Of a stretch of 39,316 bases of DNA, positions 33,518 through 39,316 are shown piece after piece. Within the stretch, counting starts at the first letter, position 1; each line of letters starts with the position of its first letter. The position numbers and the translations under genes were made by a program. The notes beneath the pieces were generated by a model, which saw only the letters and a program-made list of their open reading frames with translations, made no database searches and was not told where the DNA came from. The DNA is from an uncultured Pseudomonadota bacterium. GTDB taxonomy: Bacteria > Myxococcota_A > Polyangia > Nannocystales > Nannocystaceae. The stretch lies in assembly GCA_913061055.1 (NCBI GenBank), contig CAJXVA010000023.1, positions 1 through 39,316 on the forward strand, read 5' to 3'.

Positions 33518-36415
33518 TCACTTCGACAGTAGCGCGTCGATCGTGGCGCGTTGCTCCGACATGAGAAGCCGTACGTCTTCCCGGAGCCGTGGGTCATCCC
33601 CGAGCTTCTCGAGCTCTTTGAGGACGGCGTCGGCCTTCTTCGTCGAGGCGATGGATTCCTGACCCAGCAATGCAGAGATGAAGAGGGTCGCGATCTGCCC
33701 TCGCACGAACACGTCGGCCTTGGGTCCAAGGGTCTGGTAGGCGTTGGTCGCGAGCGGCAACATGGCCTCGAAATCTTTTCGTATGTAGGCGACGTTCGCC
33801 AGACCGCCGAGAAGTTCGGCCCCAAGGGCCGTATTCTTGCCACGTTCCCGGAACTCGATCTCCTTGGCCTGCTCCAGGATCGCCTCGGCTGCGTCAACTT
33901 CGTCGTTGAGGACGAGCCCTTTGGACAGCTCGAACATCGCGAGTACGGATGCGGGGCTGTCGGATCCATAGATAGACTTCGCGATTTCGGCGGCTTCGCG
34001 CAGGATTCGAGCCGCATCGTCGAAGTCCCCACGGCGTTTGTAGACGCCGGAGAGGTTGGTCAAGCCTGTGTAGAGGCGCTTGTCGTACGTGGGTCGTTTC
34101 GCCCGCGAGATCTTCACAATCCGGTCGAAGGTGGCTTCGGCCTTCGCCCAATCGCCAGTTCGGGCATACCCAACAGCAACATTGTTGAGGACCTTGAGGA
34201 GGCCGGTTTCCTGAGCACCGAGTTGCTCGCGGATCGCCAGAGCCTTCTCGAACGCTGCTAGGGCAGCATCGACTTCCCCGGCCATATACGCCCGCCGTCC
34301 GCGGTGTCCGTACCCAACGGCAGTCGTTTCGTGGACGGGTCCATACAGCGAGGTTGCCTCTTTGAGGACCGAAGTAATGTCGTCGTCCAAGCTCTTGTCT
34401 TCTTGGATGGCCATGCGCGCTTGGAGGACGAACAACCTCGCGCGGAGGTTGCGGTCACGATCGTCGGGGGCGTGGCGCTGGACGAACTCGAGCCGCTCGG
34501 TCGCAAGGCGGACCGCGTCCTCGTGCCGCTTGCTCTGTGCAGCCAGGAGCGAGCGAAGCTCGAGCAGGTCGGCATCCCACGTCCAGGGACGAGACTCGAA
34601 TCGCTGATGCGCTGCCTCGACCCGCATCAACACTCTGGCGGCCTCCTGGAGGTCCCCGCTCACGAGCAGGTGCCGGGCCAGCCGCCGCATCGAGGCAAGG
34701 CGCGCAACGGTGTCGTGCGCTCGCTCGGACTCGACCAAGGCCTGTTCGAAGGCCGCCCGCGCAGCACCGTGGTCACCCCGCTGCTCCAGCAGCCGCCCAC
34801 GAGTGAGGCTGACGTGCGACCGCAGGCGATCATCCCCTGAGGCATCTGCCGCCTCGGCTGCCTGGTCGAGCATGCGCTCCGCACCGTCCATTCTCCCCAG
34901 GCGAGCTTCGGTGCTTGCTTCGTTGAGCTTGTACTCGACCTCGGCGTGGAGTTGGAGAGCCTCCTCGCCTTCCACTCTGGGAGCGGATTGTTTGGGGTCT
35001 TCACATGCCTGCAGATGCGTTACGTCGGGAACCAGGCGCGTTGCGTCGGCCGCCACTGGACCGGTCGGGCTGGACAGCAACTCGAGCGAACTTGCGAGCC
35101 ATTGCCGCTGTCCCTCGAGGCATGCCATCACTCGCTTTGGTTGGCCGTCCTTGGTCGGAAGCGACCGTCGCGCGGTACATGCAACTTCCCAGCGCTCACG
35201 CCAGGCATCGGTATAGGCGTTGAGCTGAGCTTCGAGAAGGTCCGGAGCACGGGCGGCAGCGGGGTGATCGATGCTCTGCAAGCCCCCACGGATCTGCTGC
35301 GCGACTTCGTCGTTCCACGTCTCGGAGATCGTCGAAGCCTCATCTGCGCACGAGATCGGTTCGTCAGCGGATACGGCGAGAGTGAGTGCTGCTGCTCCTC
35401 CGGCGACGGCGACCGGGACCGCAGCTCGGCGCCACGGGGGGGACAGCTTGCGCTCGAGCGTGGCAAGAAGCGCTTCCATCGAGGGCCAGCGGTCCCGGGG
35501 AGCGGATTGAAGTCCACGCTCGAGAATTCGGCGAAACCACGCCGGTACGTTTCGAGACTTGGGCCGGGGCCGATACTTGCCCTCGTCGATCGCTTCCAGG
35601 AGAGCGACGCGGGTCTTTGCGTCGAACGGCCGGTTGCCATACGCGGCCTCGTACATCGTCATGCAGAATGAAAACTGGTCGCTGAGCGTGGTGGCGACCC
35701 GTCCGAGGTGCTGCTCGGGCGCCATGTAAGCCGGCGTACCAGCGATTGCGCTGGCACTGGCGCTGGCCTGAGTGCCTTCGTGCAAGACGTCGGGCACATC
35801 GCGACCGGTCGAGGCGAGTGAGGCGAAGTTGTCATGTGCGCGCGCCAGTCCGAAGTCGAGGACCACCACACGGCCGTCATCTCGGAGCATGACGTTGGCG
35901 GGTTTGAAGTCACGGTGGACGAGGCCCGATTCGTGCGCAGCCACCAGGCCACGTCCTGCTTCAAGCGCGACACGAGCGACCTCTTTCCACGGGCGTGGCG
36001 TGTTGAGCCACGTGGACAAGGGCAGGCCCTCGACCAGCTCCATTGCGATGAAGACGCGGTCGCCAACCGTGCCGATCTCGTGCACTCCGACGATGTTCGG
36101 GTGGTTGAGTCGAGCCAGCGCCTTGGCTTCATCGACCAGGCGCTCTTGGTCCTTGGCGCTGGACCTCTGCGGTTTCAGCAGCTTCAGTGCGACCCTACGG
36201 CCGAGCTTGGGGTCAAACGCGGCGTAGACCACTCCCATGCCGCCCGACCCGACGCGGCGCTCGATCTGGAAGCGGTCCAGCGTCGCGGGATCCTCGGGGT
36301 GGCCGAGCAGCGTCTCGGACACGGCCGCGAACGCGCGCCGTTCGTCGAGCGAGTCGAATACCTGTTCGGCGCCTTCGCGCAGGAGCTTGGACGGGTCGGC
36401 TTCGTTTTCAACCAT
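33518..36415 (-). CDS. Membrane Ser/Thr protein kinase with C-terminal TPR repeats (copy 2)
   Basis: 965-residue Hanks-type kinase. G-loop GSGGMG at 56-61, Lys78 (ALKLL), HRDFKPAN at 167-174, DFG at 187-189 and APE at 232-234 are all present. Between DFG and APE is an insert of Ser/Ala/Thr (TQASASASAIAGT) where autophosphorylation could occur. A transmembrane helix lies at about 331-350. The C-terminal part outside has a Cys-containing segment and TPR-like repeats. Its ATG overlaps the TGA of the upstream sigma gene (ATGGTTGA, 36408-36415), so the pair is translationally coupled. Signalling through this kinase may control, or be controlled by, the two sigma factors; that is inference. It shares the overall plan of the gene at 7712. 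Confidence 0.92.
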   Translation of the reverse strand: MVENEADPSKLLREGAEQVFDSLDERRAFAAVSETLLGHPEDPATLDRFQIERRVGSGGMGVVYAAFDPKLGRRVALKLLKPQRSSAKDQERLVDEAKALARLNHPNIVGVHEIGTVGDRVFIAMELVEGLPLSTWLNTPRPWKEVARVALEAGRGLVAAHESGLVHRDFKPANVMLRDDGRVVVLDFGLARAHDNFASLASTGRDVPDVLHEGTQASASASAIAGTPAYMAPEQHLGRVATTLSDQFSFCMTMYEAAYGNRPFDAKTRVALLEAIDEGKYRPRPKSRNVPAWFRRILERGLQSAPRDRWPSMEALLATLERKLSPPWRRAAVPVAVAGGAAALTLAVSADEPISCADEASTISETWNDEVAQQIRGGLQSIDHPAAARAPDLLEAQLNAYTDAWRERWEVACTARRSLPTKDGQPKRVMACLEGQRQWLASSLELLSSPTGPVAADATRLVPDVTHLQACEDPKQSAPRVEGEEALQLHAEVEYKLNEASTEARLGRMDGAERMLDQAAEAADASGDDRLRSHVSLTRGRLLEQRGDHGAARAAFEQALVESERAHDTVARLASMRRLARHLLVSGDLQEAARVLMRVEAAHQRFESRPWTWDADLLELRSLLAAQSKRHEDAVRLATERLEFVQRHAPDDRDRNLRARLFVLQARMAIQEDKSLDDDITSVLKEATSLYGPVHETTAVGYGHRGRRAYMAGEVDAALAAFEKALAIREQLGAQETGLLKVLNNVAVGYARTGDWAKAEATFDRIVKISRAKRPTYDKRLYTGLTNLSGVYKRRGDFDDAARILREAAEIAKSIYGSDSPASVLAMFELSKGLVLNDEVDAAEAILEQAKEIEFRERGKNTALGAELLGGLANVAYIRKDFEAMLPLATNAYQTLGPKADVFVRGQIATLFISALLGQESIASTKKADAVLKELEKLGDDPRLREDVRLLMSEQRATIDALLSK

Positions 36416-37079
36416 GAGAGGGCTTCACTCGGATCGCGAGTTCCTCTCGCAGAGACTCCACCCAGCGGTCGATGTCGTCTGCGCTCGCGTTGTTGATCCC
36501 CGCAGCCTGAGCGACCTCGGCGAAGGTCTCGCGCAGCGCTTCCCGTGCGCGTCGGAGTCGGCTCTTGAGCGTGCCGACCGGGAGCTCCAACACTTCGGCT
36601 GCTTCCGCGGCCGGAAGTTGTTCCCAGTAGGTGAGCTCCAGGACGAGCTGGAGTTCGAGAGGGAGTTGGCGGAGCGCTTGCAGCAAGTGTCGCTGGTGCT
36701 CCTCCTTGACCAGGATCGCCGTAGGCGAGGCGAGCAGCTGGCTGACCGAGATGCGGCTGGGGTCGAATTCCTCGACCTTCATCCGGGTGCGGTAGCTACG
36801 ATAGAGCTCGCGGCGGGCGATGGTCAGGAGGTAGGCGCGGAACGATGAGCCATCACGGATGTTGCCGCGGGACTCCACGCACGCGCGGAACGTCTCCTGA
36901 ATCAAGTCATCCGGGGGCCCGCTGACCTTGTTGGCAAAGAATGTGTAGACGCTTCGGAAGTGGCGCCGCAAAAGCGTCTGCCCCGAGGCCAGATCGCCGG
37001 TCCGCCAGCGCTCGAGCAGGTCCTCATCGTTGTCCACGGCCCGCGCAGGGTACCGACTCGCAGTCCGCCAAAGCCACAT
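36408..37079 (-). CDS. ECF-type RNA polymerase sigma factor, coupled to a kinase gene
   Basis: 223 residues from ATG 37079. A GTG at 37037 (VDNDEDLLERW) is an equally good start giving 209 residues. Region 2 is at about 25-100, with DDLIQETFRACVE and FRAYLLTIARRELY; region 4 is at about 135-185, with LPLELQLVLELTYWEQLPAA and VGTLKSRLRRAREALRETF (helix-turn-helix). No anti-sigma gene or zinc-finger domain adjoins it. It starts 12 bp after the stop of a second sigma gene and its own stop overlaps the kinase start. The arrangement sigma-sigma-kinase suggests one transcript. The C-terminal 40 residues (INNASADDIDRWVESL...) may be a protein contact region. Confidence 0.9.
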   Translation of the reverse strand: MWLWRTASRYPARAVDNDEDLLERWRTGDLASGQTLLRRHFRSVYTFFANKVSGPPDDLIQETFRACVESRGNIRDGSSFRAYLLTIARRELYRSYRTRMKVEEFDPSRISVSQLLASPTAILVKEEHQRHLLQALRQLPLELQLVLELTYWEQLPAAEAAEVLELPVGTLKSRLRRAREALRETFAEVAQAAGINNASADDIDRWVESLREELAIRVKPSHG

Positions 37080-37091
37080 CGCAGGCCCCCG

Positions 37092-37607
37092 CTATCCCTG
37101 AAGGACGGCGTCCGGACCGAATCCGCGTTCGCGGAGGCCCTGGCGGAGGGTGGAAAGCGACCGGTAGACCCCGTTCTCGACGCGTTTCCGATCAACGCCC
37201 TTCCGGTCGGCGAGCTCGGTGATGCCGTGTCCATCGAGAAAGAGCGTGAGCAACTCTCTTCGCTCAGGCGGCATCCGCGACAGTTCGTCTTCGATTGCCT
37301 GCTTGATGTGACGAGCGTGAAGCTGCCGCTCGGGATCCTGGGGGGCGGCCGCCCATCGCAAGGCGCGGGCATGGGTATCGAGCAGACGCTGCCGGCGGTT
37401 CCGCTGCCGGGCGTGGTCGATGGCCGTCGTTCGTGTGGTCCGACGGACGTAGGCCCGCGACAGGGTAGGCGGTGCGGTGCTTTGCAGCCGCACCAGGATG
37501 CGGACCGCGACATCTTGGTACAGGTCGTCTCGGGATCCGGACCGGGGCGGGAGGTGCCGGAGAAGAACGGTTTCGTGAGCTCGTGTAGAGGGAAGCATGG
37601 GCTGCAC
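37092..37607 (-). CDS. Second ECF-like sigma factor, first gene of the signalling run
   Basis: 171 residues from GTG 37607 (ATG 37598 gives 168). It is short and diverged: region 2 is reduced to DDLYQDVAVRILVRLQ and RRTTRTTAIDHARQRNRR, and region 4 is MPPERRELLTLFLDGHGI with the helix-turn-helix DRKGVDRKRVENGVYRSL. Arg content is high in the region 2 to region 4 linker. The family call rests on the pattern as a whole, especially the region 4 helix-turn-helix. It is the 5' gene of a minus-strand run (sigma, sigma, kinase, VIT/VWA protein) and is divergent from the sigma-thioredoxin gene at 37834 across 226 bp. Confidence 0.8.
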   Translation of the reverse strand: MQPMLPSTRAHETVLLRHLPPRSGSRDDLYQDVAVRILVRLQSTAPPTLSRAYVRRTTRTTAIDHARQRNRRQRLLDTHARALRWAAAPQDPERQLHARHIKQAIEDELSRMPPERRELLTLFLDGHGITELADRKGVDRKRVENGVYRSLSTLRQGLRERGFGPDAVLQG

Positions 37608-37833
37608 GGACCCAGTGGTGAACGCGAGCGCCCAAGATCACGGACCCCTCGAATTCGGTGCAAGAACGGCGTTCAGAGCCCGGGATCGTCTCCGGAACGA
37701 CGGCGAGACCGGCTCAAAGGGCCCGTGGGCCGGACTATGTTCGGTCCGCTGGGCTCGTTGACGGGTCGTGTGTGGGGAAGAAAGTTCAACCGGCCAACCA
37801 TCACTGGGCGGCGCGGCGGCATCGGGGGAGGTG
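37608..37833. promoter_or_regulatory. Divergent control region between sigma genes, with dyads
   Basis: 226 bases between two oppositely transcribed sigma genes. It holds GAACG-G-CGTTC (37664-37674) and GGCCC-GT-GGGCC (37720-37731), which are inverted repeats of the sort used as operators or hairpins. A GGAAC (37693-37697) resembles an ECF -35 box on the plus strand, but no matching -10 was clear. Before the plus gene lies GGGGGAGG (37824-37831). Confidence 0.3.
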
Positions 37834-39267
37834 ATGACGCAGCCAAACGTCGACTTCCGCTCGGAGCTTGCCGAGCACGCCGGGGGCTTGAGGTCCCTCG
37901 CGCAGCGCCTCGTGTCGCCCGGTGACGCCGAGGATCTCACCCAGAACGCAATGGTCACGGCCCTCTCGCAGACCACCACGCCCCGCCGGGTTCGTCCCTG
38001 GTTACGGCAGGTGCTCCGCAACGAGGCCCGAGCCCAGCGAAGGAGTTCCAAGAGAAGACAGGCCCGAGAGCATCGGGCCGCGCTCTTCGAGGAGCCACCG
38101 TCGCTGGAGGCAATGGCCGAGCACGGACAGGTGGCTTCCGCCGTTCGTGCTGCGCTCGTGGACCTCGAACCGCCCTATCGACGGGTGCTCGAGGCGAGAT
38201 TCTTGGGAGAACGGACCGCGGCCGAGATCGCACGCTCCGAGGGCTGCCCCGCCGGCACGGTTCGCTGGCGAGTGCAGGAAGGTCTCCGCCGTATGCGGAG
38301 CTCACTCGATGCCCGGTTCGAGGACCGCGAAGCGTGGCGTGGCCCAATGGCTGCGTTTGCTGCGGCTCCCTTGGCCTGGGCCGACACACCCCCAGGAAAA
38401 ACAACCATGATCTCGTCGTCTGTGTTCACAAAACTCGCCCTTGGAGCCCTCACCACTGCGGCCGCCGGCGTGGCCATCGTCGCCACAACCGGCGGTACCG
38501 AAATCGTCCCGGAACAGCCTTCCGCCCGCCCCCACATGGCTGCAGCGACCACGTCAGCCGCCGCTTCGAAAGCGATCCCTCGTCAGGAGACCGCGACGGC
38601 TGAGGGCAGCGTGGTGCCCCAAACCCGACCCTCGCGTCACAAGCCGGCCGACCCGGGCTGTGAAACGTGCTCCGAGGACGGCATGCCCTCCTTCGACGCG
38701 CTCTCCGAATGCCAAGGACAGTTTCCGGTCAGTCAGGACGGCCGCATCGATATCAACATCACCCTCGGGGGCACCCTCGTCGAGACCGTCACGGTCCGTT
38801 CCCAAAGCGGGGCGGACGCTGACCTTGTCGCATGTCTCGAAGAGACACTACCCGGGTCGGAGGCAACTCTTTCTGCCGACGCTGCTCCGCCGCAGGAACT
38901 CAACCTCGCGCTGATCGCAGAGATCAAGCCCGTGCCTGCCGACGTGGATGCGCAGACGCCGGTCGAGATGGCGGCCGATGGCCTGCTTCCGGTTCGGGCC
39001 GAGGGAGACGCCCCGGTTCGCACCGTGGTGGCGTGTGCCGACTACGACTGTGCATTCTGCGACAAAGCCCGCGTGACGCTGGACCAGGTCCTCGATGAGT
39101 ATCCCGACCTTCAGTTGGCCTGGATGCAGTTCCCGTTGGCGGCCGAACCCTCCGCGCTCGTCGGCGCGCGAGCAGCCTTGGCCGCACAGGCACAAGGCAA
39201 GTTCTGGGAGATGCATGGGTTGCTCTTCGACCGTTCGGGACAGCGCGACAACGACGAGGTCCGAGCG
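37834..39267 (+). CDS. Sigma factor fused to a transmembrane helix and a DsbA-like thioredoxin domain, 3' end missing
   Basis: At least 478 residues, one open frame from ATG 37834 (GGAGG two bases upstream; a GTG at 37831 is in frame). Parts: sigma region 2 (about 20-80, DAEDLTQNAMVTAL and VRPWLRQVLRNEARAQRR); region 4 (about 105-165, LEPPYRRVLEARFLGERTAA, then the helix-turn-helix with PAGTVRWRVQEGLRRMRSSL); a Trp/Pro/Ala-rich stretch; a transmembrane helix at about 199-218 preceded by Lys200; a linker with CETC at 276-279; an AgmX/TonB-like segment (GRIDINITLGGTLVE, about 300-345); and a Thioredoxin_4/DsbA-type domain with CAFC at 406-409 (VVACADYDCAFCDK), a YPDLQLAWMQFPL strand and GKFWEMHGLLF. 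CAFC lacks the usual Pro of CPxC. The C-terminus continues into adapter sequence and is lost. As read, a membrane-tethered sigma factor with an outer redox module. Inference: a sensor or a redox enzyme whose state controls the sigma domain. Confidence 0.85.
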
Positions 39268-39316
39268 CTGTCTCTTATACACATCTCCGAGCCCACGAGA
39301 CCTCTCTACATCTCGT
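39268..39316. other. Illumina Nextera adapter, not genomic
   Basis: CTGTCTCTTATACACATCT (39268-39286) is the Tn5 mosaic end read out of an insert, then CCGAGCCCACGAGAC (39287-39301) is the Nextera read-2 side, CTCTCTAC (39302-39309) is the i7 index (N707 by my recollection) and ATCTCGT begins the P7 tail. It should be trimmed; the true sequence ends at 39267. Confidence 0.99.

Noticed and set aside
38848-39296. Reverse-strand frames starting MGSEMCIRD and MYKRQ near the end
   Set aside because: They begin in the adapter; the motifs are the translated mosaic end, so these are artefacts.

Overview
The window is GC-rich and densely coded, and reads as a contig end from a deltaproteobacterial-type predator or social bacterium (Myxococcota, most like the Nannocystis/Plesiocystis side). 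This is an inference from gene style. The clues are two large Ser/Thr kinases with a membrane segment and C-terminal TPR repeats, several ECF-type sigma factors, a VIT/VWA/AgmX/TPR fusion lipoprotein, Cys-rich lipoproteins with acidic Pro/Glu linkers, and Lys-rich low-complexity proteins. No rRNA, tRNA, CRISPR array, insertion sequence or phage gene was seen.

Layout. 1-4682: a cut-off zinc-ribbon gene (minus) diverges from a full-length Lhr-type helicase. 4691-7625: a secreted HExxH lipoprotein, an HPF/RaiA-like ribosome factor (plus) and two Cys-rich lipoproteins. 7712-10911: kinase/TPR protein 1 and a His-rich SEC-C mini-protein. 11052-14004: a minus-strand run of a lidless DnaK, a DnaJ-domain protein coupled to it by an ATGA overlap, and a short CorA-like protein. 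14292-16881: a fatty acid desaturase and a SulP/STAS anion transporter whose N-terminus looks frameshifted. 17099-22406: a small helical protein, a secreted papain-like peptidase with a very basic region and TPRs, a di-haem cytochrome c peroxidase lipoprotein, and an unknown protein. 22566-23939: a secreted four-module Cys-pair protein and a two-helix membrane protein. 23955-27090: KatG and a lipoprotein. 27142-29995 (plus): a membrane-anchored putative metallopeptidase, a DUF1801 protein with a histone-H1-like tail, and a Nei-type DNA glycosylase.

29980-37607 (minus) is a signalling block. Two ECF-like sigma genes lie 12 bp apart, and the second overlaps a Ser/Thr kinase gene by 8 bp. A VIT-VWA-AgmX-TPR-DUF2135 lipoprotein follows. 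Diverging from this block at 37834 is the most unusual gene in the window. It is one uninterrupted frame coding for a sigma factor (region 2 and region 4), a single transmembrane helix, a Cys-containing linker, an AgmX/TonB-like segment and a DsbA-like thioredoxin fold with a CAFC active site. As read, this is a membrane-tethered sigma factor with an extracytoplasmic redox domain. Its 3' end is missing because the last 49 bases (39268-39316) are Illumina Nextera adapter with an i7 index, not genome.

The genes suggest emphasis on envelope signalling, extracytoplasmic redox and oxidative-stress handling (KatG, di-haem peroxidase, CAFC domain), protein quality control and DNA repair (Lhr, Nei). 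How these parts are linked is inference.
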